Shown piece by piece: positions 12,672 to 21,791 of a stretch of 36,669 bases of DNA. Every line of letters begins with the position of its first letter. Positions within the stretch are counted from its first letter, which is position 1. A model generated the notes under the pieces. It searched no databases. It was not told where the DNA came from and saw nothing but the letters and a program-made list of their open reading frames with translations. Origin of the DNA: Burkholderiales bacterium (GTDB lineage Bacteria; Pseudomonadota; Gammaproteobacteria; Burkholderiales; Casimicrobiaceae); the NCBI GenBank assembly GCA_031277215.1, contig JAITMR010000014.1:1-36669 (forward strand), in the 5' to 3' direction. A program made the translations under genes and the position numbers.

Positions 12672-14243
12672 ATGAAACGGCAGTGGCGGCGGATTGCGGT
12701 ATCTCTGGTAGCAGGGTTGGGCGGTGTGGGTATCGCCTCAGCAGCGTTGCCGGAGACATGGACGGATGCATTGCAGCGTCTGGGGGTTCCGGAAAGTGCG
12801 GTGACTGTGGCGGTGCAGGAAGTCGGTGCGGCAAAGCCAGTGTTGCTGCATCGCGCTGATGCGTTGATGAATCCGGCGTCGGTCATCAAGCTAGTGACGA
12901 CAACCGCCGCGCTCGATCTGCTGGGTTCCGATTACCGTTGGAAAACCGAAGTGTATCTCGACGGCACGCTGACCGACGGCGTGTTGCGCGGTAATTTGGT
13001 GCTTAAGGGGTACGGCGATCCCAAGATCACGATTGAACAATGGCAAGCATTCATGCAGCGCTTGCGCCAAGCCGGACTGACGCAAGTGACCGGCGATTTG
13101 ATCGTCGATCGCTCTTTGTTTTCGTTGCCGGCGCACGATCCTTCCGCGTTTGACAGGGAACCGCTGAAGCCGTACAACGTCGGACCGGATGCGCTACTGG
13201 TCAGCTTCAAGGCGGTGCGCTTTGAGTTTGCGCCGCCAGCATCTAAAAAAGACAAAACAGCGCAAGTTACTATCGAGCCGCCGTTGGTGGGGGTCAAGGT
13301 GTCGAAACTGCCGTTGTTGAGCAACAAGCGTTGTGACGATTGGTTGGGTGGGTTGAAACCGAAATTTAAGGATGTGGGCAAGTTCGCCGAAGTGGACTTC
13401 GGTGGAAGTTACTCCGGGCGCTGTGGCGCGCGAGATATGTATGTGGCGTTGCTCGATGTGCCGCATTTCGTTCATGGGATGTTCACGCATTATTTCGCTG
13501 AAGCGGGGGGGGAGTTTAGCGGTGCTGTGCGCGAAGGCAAAGTCGCTGAAGGAGCGCCTTGGCTGACGTTCGAATCGTTCCCTCTGTCGGAGATGGTTCA
13601 GGACATCAATAAACGGTCAAACAACGTGATGGCGCAGCAAACGTTTCTGACGTTGGCGTCGTTGCAAAAAACACCGCCGTACACTTACGGTGCAGCGCGT
13701 TTGGCGGTAGCGGAATGGCTGAAGATGAACGGTGTTGATATGAAGGGGCTGTTTGTAGAAAACGGCGCCGGTTTGTCGCGCGATGTGAGGGTCAGCGCAC
13801 AGGGGCTGCTCAATCTTTTGCTGTATGCGCAGCAAACGTCGTGGCGTGAGCTTTTCTTCAATTCGCTGCCGCTGGCAGGTGTTGACGGTACGCTGAAATA
13901 CCGTTTTCACAAAAGCACGGCGTACCATCAGGCGCGTCTTAAAACGGGGGCGCTGGAGGATGTGCGGGCGTTGGCCGGTTACGTGGACGATCTTCAGGGG
14001 CGTCGTTACGCGGTCGTGATCCTGGTGAACCACGCCAACGCCAAACGCAGCGCTCCGGCGATGGAGGCGATTATTGAAGACATTTATCAAGGCGTATTGC
14101 CGTCGCAGCAGGCGGCAGACGCGGTGAAAACGACACAACAGGCGGCACAACAAACAGCGCAACAAACAGCGCAACAAACAACCGCTGCACCTAAGGAAGT
14201 GCTGCGCCAGGAACCCTACCGGGGCAAAGCTGCGCCCGGGTAA
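12672..14243 (+). CDS. dacB: D-alanyl-D-alanine carboxypeptidase/endopeptidase (PBP4, peptidase S13)
   Basis: A 523-residue exported penicillin-binding protein that trims or cuts peptidoglycan cross-links in the periplasm. The signal peptide is MKRQWRRIAVSLVAGLGG to about residue 24 (IASA). The three penicillin-binding motifs are present: SVIK at 70-73 (nucleophile Ser70), SNN at 316-318 and KTG at 424-426. The large insert between motifs 1 and 2 is typical of the S13 family. The ATG at 12672 follows TTGGAG; the longer open frame back to 12348 only reads antisense through rsmE. The C-terminal tail is a Gln/Thr/Ala low-complexity segment built from a 12-nt tandem repeat, an unusual extension likely exposed and disordered. 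Confidence 0.95.
   Translation: MKRQWRRIAVSLVAGLGGVGIASAALPETWTDALQRLGVPESAVTVAVQEVGAAKPVLLHRADALMNPASVIKLVTTTAALDLLGSDYRWKTEVYLDGTLTDGVLRGNLVLKGYGDPKITIEQWQAFMQRLRQAGLTQVTGDLIVDRSLFSLPAHDPSAFDREPLKPYNVGPDALLVSFKAVRFEFAPPASKKDKTAQVTIEPPLVGVKVSKLPLLSNKRCDDWLGGLKPKFKDVGKFAEVDFGGSYSGRCGARDMYVALLDVPHFVHGMFTHYFAEAGGEFSGAVREGKVAEGAPWLTFESFPLSEMVQDINKRSNNVMAQQTFLTLASLQKTPPYTYGAARLAVAEWLKMNGVDMKGLFVENGAGLSRDVRVSAQGLLNLLLYAQQTSWRELFFNSLPLAGVDGTLKYRFHKSTAYHQARLKTGALEDVRALAGYVDDLQGRRYAVVILVNHANAKRSAPAMEAIIEDIYQGVLPSQQAADAVKTTQQAAQQTAQQTAQQTTAAPKEVLRQEPYRGKAAPG
14145..14180 (+). repeat. 12-nt tandem repeat, three copies, in the dacB tail
   Basis: Three consecutive copies of GCRCAACAAACA encode (A-Q-Q-T)3. 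The last two copies are identical and the first differs by one base, so copy number could vary by slippage without changing the reading frame. Confidence 0.85.
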
Positions 14244-14300
14244 GAATTCCGCGGCGGGTTCCGGTTTTGCTTCGCCGTATCCCAAACCGGAAGACTTGTT

Positions 14301-14306
14301 TATAAT
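14301..14306 (+). promoter_or_regulatory. -10 box (TATAAT) of the yqjD-E-K operon
   Basis: A consensus TATAAT lies 76 nt before the first gene of the operon. The -35 region is poor. A small GC hairpin (CCCC-GTTC-GGGG, about 14323-14334) lies in the predicted untranslated leader. Confidence 0.4.
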
Positions 14307-14381
14307 GGAGACGATGCGCCCGACCCCGTTCGGGGCATCGCAATACAGGTTTTTTCTTGAGAGCTTTTTTGGAGATTGATC

Positions 14382-14687
14382 ATGTCGCGTCCCTTTCCTT
14401 CTGAGAAACTGGTAGATGATTTTTCAACGGTGTTGAGCGAGGCCGAGAGTTTGCTGCACGATGCCGCGTCGGAAACTGGCGAGAAGGCGCGCGATCTGCG
14501 CCATCAAATTGAAGCCAAGCTGGCGGCGGCCAAACTGCGTTTGCAGGAAGTCGAAGGGCAATTGGCCGACCGTGCGCGTATTTGCGCACGTAAGACGGAC
14601 GATTTTGTTCATGACCATCCTTGGCAAGCGGTGGGTGTTGGAGCGGTTATCGGGTTTGCCCTCGGGCTTCTGATTAGCCGCCGCTGA
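14382..14687 (+). CDS. yqjD: DUF883 / YqjD-ElaB family membrane-anchored protein
   Basis: A 101-residue C-tail-anchored inner-membrane protein. Residues 8-75 are a charged amphipathic helix or coiled coil (EKLVDDFSTVLSEAES, HQIEAKLAAAKLRLQEVEG), followed by the family motif DDFVHDHPWQAVGVGAVIGFALGLLISRR, where the Gly-rich helix crosses the membrane. Members of this family in E. coli associate with ribosomes at the membrane in stationary phase. TTGGAG precedes the ATG at 14382. It leads a three-gene operon with yqjE- and yqjK-like genes. Confidence 0.88.
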   Translation: MSRPFPSEKLVDDFSTVLSEAESLLHDAASETGEKARDLRHQIEAKLAAAKLRLQEVEGQLADRARICARKTDDFVHDHPWQAVGVGAVIGFALGLLISRR

Positions 14688-14713
14688 ATCGTTTCGTTTT
14701 GAGCGGAGAGTAT

Positions 14714-15193
14714 ATGGACGACGAGCTGGGACGCTTGCCGGAAGATACGTCTGTTGATTTGCGCTCAACGAATGGTGTGCGCGAAGAACTGGCGCAACTG
14801 GGAATCGCTTTTTCTTCATTGTTGAGCACCCGTCTCGAATTGGCGCGGTTCGAATATATTGAAGCGCGTCGGCAGACGGCAAAGCAGCTAACGCTGTTGT
14901 CTCTGGCGGTTGTTTTTTTGTATGTGGCGTTTGTCGTCGCCAATGTTCTGCTGGTCGTCTGGTTCTGGGATACATCGCATCGTACCGAACTGTTGCTTTG
15001 GATGATTGGCGTTTATTTTATATTGGGCATGCTGACGCTCTGGCGCTTGATGGTGATACGGAAACGCGCTTCCAAGCCATTTTCAACAACGTTGGCCGAA
15101 TTTGAAAAAGACCGGAAGTGGCTTTCGGCAGCAAGACTATCCTCAAAAGCGCAATCTTCCGCGCCTGAAAAGGCAGAGCGCGATGGCCGCTAA
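14714..15193 (+). CDS. yqjE: Phage holin family / YqjE (DUF1469) membrane protein
   Basis: A 159-residue inner-membrane protein of the YqjE family, grouped with actinobacterial holin-like proteins by fold only. After a soluble N-terminal helix (REELAQLGIAFSSLLSTRLELARFE) come two transmembrane segments, about residues 56-78 (LTLLSLAVVFLYVAFVVANV) and 89-108 (LLLWMIGVYFILGMLTLW), then a basic tail. GGAGAG precedes the ATG. It starts 26 nt after yqjD and overlaps the next gene by 11 nt. No phage genes are adjacent, so a lysis role is unlikely. Confidence 0.85.
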   Translation: MDDELGRLPEDTSVDLRSTNGVREELAQLGIAFSSLLSTRLELARFEYIEARRQTAKQLTLLSLAVVFLYVAFVVANVLLVVWFWDTSHRTELLLWMIGVYFILGMLTLWRLMVIRKRASKPFSTTLAEFEKDRKWLSAARLSSKAQSSAPEKAERDGR

Positions 15194-15461
15194 CAAAATT
15201 TCCCTCGAAGACCGTAAAGCGCTTCTTCAAGCGCAAAGTGAACTGGATCGCCTGAAAATCGCCATCTCGTGCCGCGCCTTGCGCGATACGGTGAAGCCTC
15301 GTGTCGATAATTACCGTGACGAAAAGAAAACCTTCGTTGGTATTGGATTGCGGCTTTTACTGATCGTGCTTGGTGCTTCTCGCGCCAAACGTTTGCAACG
15401 TGGTGCAGCATGGGGGTTGGTGGTGTGGCGGCTGTGGCGGTATTGGAATAAGAGCAGATAG
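15183..15461 (+). CDS. YqjK-like small protein
   Basis: A 92-residue protein overlapping the end of yqjE by 11 nt, which indicates translational coupling. It has an N-terminal helix ([19 protein letters not shown]), a basic middle and a C-terminal hydrophobic helix with Trp residues ([16 protein letters not shown]). Size, position and the C-terminal Trp-rich segment fit YqjK, the third member of the E. coli yqjCDEK cluster. The function is unknown; membrane association with YqjD/YqjE is inferred. Confidence 0.75.
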   Translation: MAANKISLEDRKALLQAQSELDRLKIAISCRALRDTVKPRVDNYRDEKKTFVGIGLRLLLIVLGASRAKRLQRGAAWGLVVWRLWRYWNKSR

Positions 15462-15511
15462 CGTCGGCGTTTGCATGCTGCTATCTTGGATACAAGAGAG
15501 AAGAGGGTAAA

Positions 15512-16027
15512 ATGGCAACCGCGCAAATCGGTATTGTGATGGGTTCGGAGTCGGACTGGACAACGATGCAGGCGGCGGCGAACGTGTTGCAGGAATTTGA
15601 TGTGCCGTTCGAGGCGCGCGTGGTTTCTGCGCACCGGACGCCCGATCTTTTATTCGAGTATGCGGAGACAGCAAAAATACGAGGGCTGAAAGCCATCATC
15701 GCTGGCGCCGGTGGTGCGGCGCATTTACCGGGAATGCTGGCATCGAAAACAACCGTGCCGGTGTTGGGCGTGCCGGTGCAATCGAAAGCGTTGTCAGGTT
15801 GGGATTCACTGCTATCGATTGTGCAAATGCCGAAAGGCGTGCCGGTTGCAACGTTTGCCATCGGTGAAGCGGGCGCGGCCAATGCGGGACTGTTCGCGGT
15901 ATCGCTGTTGGCGCACACGTGCGGAGAAACGCGGTTGCTGGCGGCGCTGGAAGCGTTTCGGGTTAAACAGACCAAGACGGTTCTGAACGTCGAACTTCCT
16001 CCCGTCATATCGCAGAAAAACAAATAA
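15512..16027 (+). CDS. purE: 5-(carboxyamino)imidazole ribonucleotide mutase
   Basis: A 171-residue class I PurE, which moves the carboxylate of N5-CAIR to C4 in purine synthesis. Signatures: [10 protein letters not shown] near the N-terminus, the catalytic His in [21 protein letters not shown], and [35 protein letters not shown] lies before the ATG. purK, which usually follows and makes the substrate, is absent here: the next feature is tRNA-Val. The 223 nt between contain no gene that I can support. Confidence 0.97.
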   Translation: MATAQIGIVMGSESDWTTMQAAANVLQEFDVPFEARVVSAHRTPDLLFEYAETAKIRGLKAIIAGAGGAAHLPGMLASKTTVPVLGVPVQSKALSGWDSLLSIVQMPKGVPVATFAIGEAGAANAGLFAVSLLAHTCGETRLLAALEAFRVKQTKTVLNVELPPVISQKNK

Positions 16028-16250
16028 AACCATAACGTTGCTTTTGGCATAAAGCATTCATGGCAGGTCTTCCAAGGAATCGCAACATATTTGCGACACT
16101 CGGGTCTAGATCGGCGTGATTTTATAAACTTGTTTTAAATCATTAGGTTAAGTAAAATTTAGAGACTTTTTCGAGGTATCTGGTGCGCTTTTGCCATTTG
16201 CCCTGTTGCCTGCGCTATGGTTAAATCCAAGTTCCTGTCTGGGTTCGCTG

Positions 16251-16325
16251 GGGCGGTTAGCTCAGGGGTAGAGCACTGCCTTCACACGGCAGGGGCCACT
16301 GGTTCGATCCCAGTATCGCCCACCA
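16251..16325 (+). tRNA. tRNA-Val (anticodon CAC)
   Basis: A 75-nt tRNA with encoded CCA. The acceptor arms GGGCGGT and ATCGCCC pair with one G-U. The anticodon stem CTGCC/GGCAG holds loop TTCACAC, giving anticodon CAC for GUG codons. The T-arm is GGTTCGATCCC-like. Confidence 0.96.
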
Positions 16326-16334
16326 TACTGAACC

Positions 16335-16369
16335 AAAGGCTATGTGTTTGATCACATAGCCTTTTTTTT
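16335..16369 (+). terminator. Intrinsic terminator after tRNA-Val
   Basis: AAAGGCTATGTG (16335-16346) pairs perfectly with CACATAGCCTTT (16353-16364), followed by T's to 16369. It also faces suhB, which is transcribed toward it from the right. Confidence 0.9.
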
Positions 16370-16476
16370 ATGAGTTGCTCGCTTTTGTTTTTGAGGCGGT
16401 GTTCGGGAAATCAAAAAAGATTAATCGCAAAGAACGCATAGAGCGCAAAGGAACATTTTGTTTCTGATACCGGCTT

Positions 16477-17283
16477 CTACACTTGTTCAAGCGCGGCAGC
16501 GTAGGGACTCAAGACAGACATCATCTGCGCGAAAATTTTGGGATTGGCGGCAAGCACCTGACCGCCGAACAAAAAATTCTCCTGATCGCGGAGATCGTTG
16601 ATTAAGCCGCCCGCTTCCTGAATCAACAAGCTTCCGGCGGCAACATCCCACGGATGCAATCCCAACTCGAAAAAACCGTCGTAGTATCCGGCGGCGACAT
16701 AAGCGAGATCAAGCGCTGCAGCACCGGGACGGCGCAGCCCGGCGGTTTGCTCAATCATTGCGCGCATCATCTCCAGATAAATCGAAACCGGCGCGCCTTC
16801 ACGAAACGGAAAGCCGGTGCCAATCAAGGCATCGCGCAAATGGATTTGTCTGGAAACGCGGATGCGGCGGTCGTTCAGAAAAGCGCCTGCGCCGCGTGTT
16901 GCCGTGAAAAGATCGTTGCGCACCGGATCGAAAATAACCGCGTGAGTCACCACATTCTGAATCGCCAGCGCGATCGACACGCAGTATTGCGGAAAGCCGT
17001 GCAAAAAATTGGTGGTGCCGTCGAGCGGATCAATGATCCAACACTGCTCCGCGCCTGGATTGATCGTGTTTGCCGTTCCCTCTTCGGCGAGAAAGCCGTG
17101 CTGAGGATAGGCGGAGTGAAGAACGTCAACAATGGTCTCTTCAGCCATCCGGTCAATTTCGCTGACGTAATCCTTCGGGCCTTTGGCATGGACGGCCAGA
17201 CGGTCGATGTCGCGGGCGCCACGGGAAATGATCGTACCGGCACGGCGGGCGGCTTTTACGGCGGTCGTAAGCATGGGATGCAT
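16477..17283 (-). CDS. suhB: Inositol-1-monophosphatase / SuhB
   Basis: A 268-residue Mg2+-dependent phosphatase, which in enterobacteria also acts in the rRNA antitermination complex. The start MHPMLTTAVKAARRAG is nearly that of SuhB. Metal-site motifs are EIDRMAE, LAEEG, WIIDPLDGTTNFLHG (metal-binding Asp residues and Thr) and HPWDVAAGSLL. GLRRPGAAALDLAYVA is the conserved substrate-side segment. It is transcribed leftward alone between tRNA-Val and tRNA-Ala. Confidence 0.95.
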   Translation of the reverse strand: MHPMLTTAVKAARRAGTIISRGARDIDRLAVHAKGPKDYVSEIDRMAEETIVDVLHSAYPQHGFLAEEGTANTINPGAEQCWIIDPLDGTTNFLHGFPQYCVSIALAIQNVVTHAVIFDPVRNDLFTATRGAGAFLNDRRIRVSRQIHLRDALIGTGFPFREGAPVSIYLEMMRAMIEQTAGLRRPGAAALDLAYVAAGYYDGFFELGLHPWDVAAGSLLIQEAGGLINDLRDQENFLFGGQVLAANPKIFAQMMSVLSPYAAALEQV

Positions 17284-17582
17284 GATTCGGTGTCGCGGCG
17301 TTTGCCGCGCTTAAAGAACGTGAAAAGATATTTTACCCGTTTTCAGTCATGCACATGCAGGCGTCCATATCGTGCGTTTTTGGAACACTCTTCAGGAAAA
17401 TTCCCCATTCACTGTTCGTCATCCTGCGCGAAGCCGCAGAACGCAGGATACAAGCGGTCTTTGGATTCTGCGACTTCGCTGCGCTACGCGCAGAATGACG
17501 AAATGGTTTGTTCAGAACTTCATTCAGGAAGGAAGGATTTACATGGCAAGAAAAAATCTGTACACTTCCCAGCTTCTCTTGT
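17284..17582. other. Non-coding interval with a dispersed inverted repeat
   Basis: The 299 nt between suhB and tRNA-Ala hold no supportable gene. At about 17464-17501 a sequence beginning ATTCTGCG and ending CGCAGAATGACG forms a hairpin; a degenerate relative (GATTCTGCGCC...GCGCATAATGAC) is present near 24680-24711. These look like members of a dispersed intergenic repeat family. A TACACT at 17561-17566 may be part of the tRNA-Ala promoter. Confidence 0.5.
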
Positions 17583-17658
<76 letters not shown>

Positions 17659-17693
17659 TTCTGTCTTAAGAAGCAAGATAAGATAATGTTGAT

Positions 17694-17719
17694 AAGCCCG
17701 TGAAAACACGGGCTTTTTT
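17694..17719 (+). terminator. Intrinsic terminator after tRNA-Ala
   Basis: AAGCCCGTG (17694-17702) pairs with CACGGGCTT (17707-17715) around an AAAA loop, followed by TTTT. Confidence 0.9.
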
Positions 17720-17739
17720 GTTGCTCGACGTGGGCTGAT

Positions 17740-17850
17740 TTTCTGGATTTCCGCTTTCGCGGGAATGACGGGGAGAAGGGAGCGACAACAGCGTTGGAGT
17801 TCGCTGCACTCACTTGCAATCCGTTCGTTTTCCCGCAAGCGGGCGAGGAA
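17740..17850. repeat. Dispersed intergenic repeat elements
   Basis: This gene-free stretch holds two elements seen elsewhere in the window. AATGACGGGGAGAAGGG at about 17764-17780 recurs at about 29200-29216, inside the 5' part of nth. TCCCGCAAGCGGGCGAGG at 17831-17848 recurs at 24579-24596, and a shorter form (TCCCGCAAGCGGGA) at 29266-29279. The core CCCGC-AA-GCGGG is a hairpin. The remaining bases up to the hydrogenase promoter (17851-17976) show nothing recognisable. Confidence 0.7.
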
Positions 17851-17976
17851 AGTATTAGGTTTGCGAAGCGGCACACAACCGCATTTATTGTTCTTGGTTT
17901 TTGAATTTTAAGCAGAGATATTTCCATATGATTGAAAGGGTTATTCCCCTATGAAGCGGGGGTGTCCAGTGGTTTT

Positions 17977-18018
17977 TTGACGTATGTCAAGAGGCCGACA
18001 AAAGGCATCGGGTTTAAT
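17977..18018 (+). promoter_or_regulatory. FNR-type class II promoter of hyaABC
   Basis: TTGACGTATGTCAA at 17977-17990 is a perfect inverted repeat matching the FNR/ANR box TTGAY-N4-RTCAA. A -10-like TTTAAT sits at 18013-18018, placing the transcription start near 18025. The box centre (17983.5) is then 41.5 nt upstream, the exact geometry of an FNR-activated class II promoter. hyaA begins at 18103. Activation under low oxygen is inferred. Confidence 0.75.
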
Positions 18019-18102
18019 CACGGCTGGGCTCGAAGGCCGTAAGAGTATTATCGTGCGCGGTCATCGATCATTTGTTTCAGGACGTCTCGTAAGGAAAATA
18101 AA

Positions 18103-19206
18103 ATGACTGAAACCTACTACGATCTGTTGCGCCGTCAAGGTATTTCACGCCGCAGTTTTCTCCAATTTTGCAGTCTGACCGCCGCTTCGCTGGGTCTTTC
18201 ACAAGCCGGGGCGCAGGAAATCGCTCATGCAATGCAGACCAAGCCGCGCCTGCCGGTTATCTGGCTGCACGGGATGGAATGTACTTGTTGTACCGAGGCA
18301 TTCATTCGTTCGTCGCATCCGCTGCTCAGCGACGTAGTGCTGTCGATGATTTCGCTCGACTACAGCAACACGATCATGGCGGCTGCCTCAGATCAGGCGG
18401 ACGCGCATCTTGAGAGCATCATCAATAACCCCGAGAACAAGGGCAAATACATCTTGGCAGTGGAGGGCAGCGCATCGCTTGCCGGTGACGGCATTTATTG
18501 CATGTCCCGAGGCAAGACGTTTACTGAGAAGCTCCTCCATGTGGCGAAAGATGCCCAAGCGGTGATTTCATGGGGTTCGTGCGCTTCTTGGGGCTGTGTT
18601 CAGGCTGCTAAGCCGAACCCGACGCAGGCGGTGCCGATACACAAGGTGATCAGGGACAAGCCAGTGATCAAGGTGCCGGGTTGCCCACCGATTCCGGAGG
18701 TGATGACGGCGGTGATAACGTATTTGCTGACTTACGGCAGCATACCGCCGCTCGATGCGCAGGGTCGACCCAAGATGTTCTACAGCCAGCGCATTCATGA
18801 CAAATGTTATCGCCGCCCGCATTTCGATGCTGGTCAGTTTGTCGAAAAATTCGACGATGACGGCGCCCGGATGGGTTATTGTCTGTACAAAGTGGGTTGC
18901 AAAGGGCCGACCACATACAACGCCTGTTCGGCGATACGCTGGAATGATGGTTTGTCGTTTCCAGTTCAGTCAGGGCATGGTTGCATTGGTTGCTCGGAAG
19001 ACAATTTCTGGGACAAAGGTTCGTTCTACAAGCATTTGCCGACCATCCTGCCGCCGGGTTGGGGCGGCATCGAAGCGACTGCCGACAAGGTTGGTCTTAC
19101 TGCGGTTGCCGTTACCGGCGCTGCCGTGGCGGCGCATGCGGCGCTTTCCGCAATCAAACAGACGAGCAGCAAATCCCGCAACGACAAACTGGCGGCGAAG
19201 GAGTAA
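18103..19206 (+). CDS. hyaA: [NiFe] hydrogenase small subunit, oxygen-tolerant type
   Basis: A 367-residue iron-sulphur subunit that carries electrons from the NiFe site to the membrane cytochrome. The Tat signal SRRSFLQF (Arg16-Arg17) directs export of the folded enzyme. The proximal cluster has six cysteines: C60, C62 and C63 in ECTCCTE, C160 and C165 in WGSCASWGC, and C194 in VPGCPP. Standard enzymes have Gly at the positions of C62 and C165; the two extra Cys are the mark of the [4Fe-3S] cluster that confers O2 tolerance. Distal and medial cluster ligands follow in [30 protein letters not shown] and [10 protein letters not shown]-terminal hydrophobic helix ([19 protein letters not shown]) anchors it to the membrane. 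AAGGA precedes the ATG; hyaB follows after 3 nt. Confidence 0.97.
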   Translation: MTETYYDLLRRQGISRRSFLQFCSLTAASLGLSQAGAQEIAHAMQTKPRLPVIWLHGMECTCCTEAFIRSSHPLLSDVVLSMISLDYSNTIMAAASDQADAHLESIINNPENKGKYILAVEGSASLAGDGIYCMSRGKTFTEKLLHVAKDAQAVISWGSCASWGCVQAAKPNPTQAVPIHKVIRDKPVIKVPGCPPIPEVMTAVITYLLTYGSIPPLDAQGRPKMFYSQRIHDKCYRRPHFDAGQFVEKFDDDGARMGYCLYKVGCKGPTTYNACSAIRWNDGLSFPVQSGHGCIGCSEDNFWDKGSFYKHLPTILPPGWGGIEATADKVGLTAVAVTGAAVAAHAALSAIKQTSSKSRNDKLAAKE

Positions 19207-19209
19207 AAC

Positions 19210-21000
19210 ATGGCCTATCCATATCAAACACAAGGGTTCACGCTGGACAACAGCGGTCAGCGCATCGTCGTCGATCCGATCACCCGGATCGAAGGGCATT
19301 TGCGCATCGAGGTCAATGTCGATGCCAACAACGTGATTCGCAACGCCGTTTCTACGGGCACAATGTGGCGCGGGTTGGAAGTGATTCTGAAGGGACGCGA
19401 CCCGCGTGACGCTTGGGCGTTCGTTGAACGAATTTGCGGCGTGTGTACCGGTTCCCACGCGCTGGCAAGCGTACGGGCGGTCGAGGACGCACTCGGAATC
19501 GTCATCCCGAAGAGCGCCAACACGATTCGTAACCTGATGCTGGCGACACTATACGCGCAGGATCATCTGGTGCATTTTTACCACTTGCATGCGCTCGACT
19601 GGGTCGATGTGGTGTCGGCGCTGAAAGCCGATCCGAAGCGGACGTCCGAATTGCAGCAATCGATTTCGACCTGGCGCAATTCATCGCCCGGCTATTTCCG
19701 CGAAGTGCAGAGCCGTTTGCAGAAATTCGTCGAAGGCGGCCAGCTTGGTATTTTCAGCAACGCTTATTGGGGGCATTCGGCGTATAAACTGCCGCCGGAA
19801 GCCAACCTGATGGCGGTGACGCACTACCTTGAGGCGCTTGATTTCCAGACACAGATCGTCAAGATTCACACGATCTTCGGCGGCAAGAATCCGCACCCGA
19901 ACTGGCTGGTAGGCGGTGTGCCGTCGCCGATCAATGTCGGTGGTGCGGGCGCCATCGGTGCGGTCAACGAGCCCCAACTCAATCTAATCAAAGACATTTG
20001 CAACCAGACGATCGAGTTCATTGATAAAGTTTATTTGCCGGATCTGGTGGCGATCGCCAGCTTCTATAAAGACGTAAACTACGGCGGAGGTATCTCCAGT
20101 CAGAATCTGATGTCTTTCGGCGAATTTCCGAAAGTCCCGGGATCATACGCCAACAGCAACCTTCTGATGCCAGCCGGCGCGATTTTGAACGGCGACCTGA
20201 GCAACATTCACGAAGTCGATGTCAAGGATCCTGAGCAGATTCAGGAGTTTGTCGATCACTCTTGGTACAAGTACGCCGATGAAAGCAAGGGGTTGCATCC
20301 GTTTGATGGCGTGACTGAGCCAAATTATGTGATGGGGAATATCAAGGGGACACCGACGAATTACAAGCAACTCGACGAAACCGCTAAATACACATGGGTC
20401 AAAGCACCGCGTTGGCGCGGGCATCCGATGGAAGTTGGGCCGCTGGCGCGTTATGTGCTCGCTTACGCTCAAGGTCAACCTGAAATCAAGGATCAAGTTG
20501 ATGGTTTGCTTGGCAAACTGGGTTTGCCGATTACGGCGCTCTTCTCAACGCTTGGCCGTACGGCGGCGCGTGGTCTGGAAGCGCAGTGGGCGGCGTACAA
20601 GATGAAGCACTTTTACGACGAGCTTATCTCCAACATCAAGGTCGGCGATACCGCAACAGCCAACACGGAGAAATGGGAGCCGTCTACCTGGCCGAAAGAG
20701 TGCAAGGGTGCTGGCGTGAGCGAAGCGCCGCGTGGCGCGTTGTCGCACTTCATCAAGATTAAGGATACCCGGATTGAAGCCTATCAAGCGGTGGTGCCCA
20801 CAACCTGGAATGCCAGTCCGCGCGACGCGAAAGGACAGATCGGTCCGTACGAAGCAGCGTTGATGAATACGCCGATGGCCGACCCGCATCAGCCGCTGGA
20901 AATCTTGCGGACGATCCACAGCTTCGATCCCTGTCTGGCTTGTGCGACGCACGTCATGACCGAAGAAGGCGAGGAACTGGTCAAGGTTCAGGTACGTTGA
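19210..21000 (+). CDS. hyaB: [NiFe] hydrogenase large subunit
   Basis: The 596-residue catalytic subunit, which oxidises H2 at a Ni-Fe(CN)2CO centre in the periplasm. The nickel ligands are C76 and C79 in [10 protein letters not shown] (L1) and C575 and C578 in DPCLACATH (L2). After His581 a 15-residue C-terminal peptide remains; it is normally removed by a dedicated HyaD-type protease once nickel is inserted, so an endopeptidase must be encoded elsewhere. [12 protein letters not shown] near the N-terminus is the usual family start. It has no signal peptide of its own and would be exported with HyaA. No hyp or hyaD-F gene is in the window. Confidence 0.97.
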   Translation: MAYPYQTQGFTLDNSGQRIVVDPITRIEGHLRIEVNVDANNVIRNAVSTGTMWRGLEVILKGRDPRDAWAFVERICGVCTGSHALASVRAVEDALGIVIPKSANTIRNLMLATLYAQDHLVHFYHLHALDWVDVVSALKADPKRTSELQQSISTWRNSSPGYFREVQSRLQKFVEGGQLGIFSNAYWGHSAYKLPPEANLMAVTHYLEALDFQTQIVKIHTIFGGKNPHPNWLVGGVPSPINVGGAGAIGAVNEPQLNLIKDICNQTIEFIDKVYLPDLVAIASFYKDVNYGGGISSQNLMSFGEFPKVPGSYANSNLLMPAGAILNGDLSNIHEVDVKDPEQIQEFVDHSWYKYADESKGLHPFDGVTEPNYVMGNIKGTPTNYKQLDETAKYTWVKAPRWRGHPMEVGPLARYVLAYAQGQPEIKDQVDGLLGKLGLPITALFSTLGRTAARGLEAQWAAYKMKHFYDELISNIKVGDTATANTEKWEPSTWPKECKGAGVSEAPRGALSHFIKIKDTRIEAYQAVVPTTWNASPRDAKGQIGPYEAALMNTPMADPHQPLEILRTIHSFDPCLACATHVMTEEGEELVKVQVR

Positions 21001-21010
21001 GGAGACGGTC

Positions 21011-21721
21011 ATGAAGGTCGAGAAATACTCAACTCGTGTCACCGAAGGACCGCTCGAAAACGTTTACGTTTACGAGGCGCCGGTACGACTGTGGCACTGG
21101 ATCACCGTATTGATGATGATACCGCTGGCGATAACCGGTTACCTGATCGGAGATCCGCCATCACTCACGGGGGCAGGTGAAGCGACATTCAACTACTCAT
21201 TCGCCTGGGTCAGGATCATCCATTTTTCCTGCGCTATGATTTTTGCCGTGGCGTTCCTCATGCGGATTTATTGGGCGATTGTCGGCAACCGTCATGCCCA
21301 CAGCCTCTTTATGCCACCGGCCTGGCGTCTGGAGTGGTGGAAGGGATTGTTCCGCCAGTTGGCCTATTATCTTTTCCTCAAGAAAGAATCGGACTCCTGG
21401 ATCGGCCACAATCCGCTGGCACAGGCGGGGATGTTCGCGATGTTCGTTCTGGGGGCGGTGGCGATTATCATCACCGGCTTTGCGCTGTACGCCCAGCAAT
21501 GGGCGTCGGGAGAAAGCTGGATGCTGATGTTTGGCTGGGTGTACGGGCTGTTCGGTGAGCCGCAGGCGGTACGCACCGTCCACCATCTGGCGATGTATTA
21601 TTTGCTGATGTTCGCGGTTCTTCACATTTACATGGCGTTCCGCGAGGACATCATGGGCAAGGAAACGGTCATCAGCACGATGGTCAACGGCATCCGGGCG
21701 TTCAAATCCAAAGAACATTGA
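21011..21721 (+). CDS. hyaC: Ni/Fe-hydrogenase b-type cytochrome subunit
   Basis: A 236-residue integral membrane di-haem cytochrome b that receives electrons from HyaA and reduces quinone. The N-terminal VYVYEAPVRLWHW contains the first haem His next to the first membrane helix (about residues 30-50). Further helices lie around 69-90, 135-158 and 187-205, the last with VRTVHHLAMYYLLMFAVLHIYMA, which holds the other haem-ligand His residues. It starts 10 nt after hyaB with GGAGAC as ribosome-binding site. The operon ends here at a large palindrome, so it contains only the three structural genes. Confidence 0.96.
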   Translation: MKVEKYSTRVTEGPLENVYVYEAPVRLWHWITVLMMIPLAITGYLIGDPPSLTGAGEATFNYSFAWVRIIHFSCAMIFAVAFLMRIYWAIVGNRHAHSLFMPPAWRLEWWKGLFRQLAYYLFLKKESDSWIGHNPLAQAGMFAMFVLGAVAIIITGFALYAQQWASGESWMLMFGWVYGLFGEPQAVRTVHHLAMYYLLMFAVLHIYMAFREDIMGKETVISTMVNGIRAFKSKEH

Positions 21722-21736
21722 TTCGTGTCTTTTTCG

Positions 21737-21791
21737 CGTGGTTAAAAGAGCAAGGGCGGGTTTAAAACCCGCCCTTGCTCTTTTAACCACG
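21737..21791. repeat. Perfect 55-nt palindrome after hyaC
   Basis: The 27 bases 21737-21763 are the exact reverse complement of 21765-21791, with a single A (21764) between. The outer part reads CGTGGTTAAAAGAGCAAGGG and the inner part GCGGGTTT. It would form an exceptionally stable hairpin in RNA or a cruciform in DNA. It probably ends or stabilises the hyaABC transcript, although no T-run follows. The surrounding TTCGTGTCTTTTTCG and GAAAGGCACGAAAG extend the symmetry imperfectly. The remaining bases up to pgsA (21942) hold no gene. Confidence 0.95.

Noticed and set aside
14714..15193. Phage holin suggesting a prophage
   Set aside because: The protein belongs to the chromosomal yqjD-E-K operon; the holin label is by distant fold grouping only.
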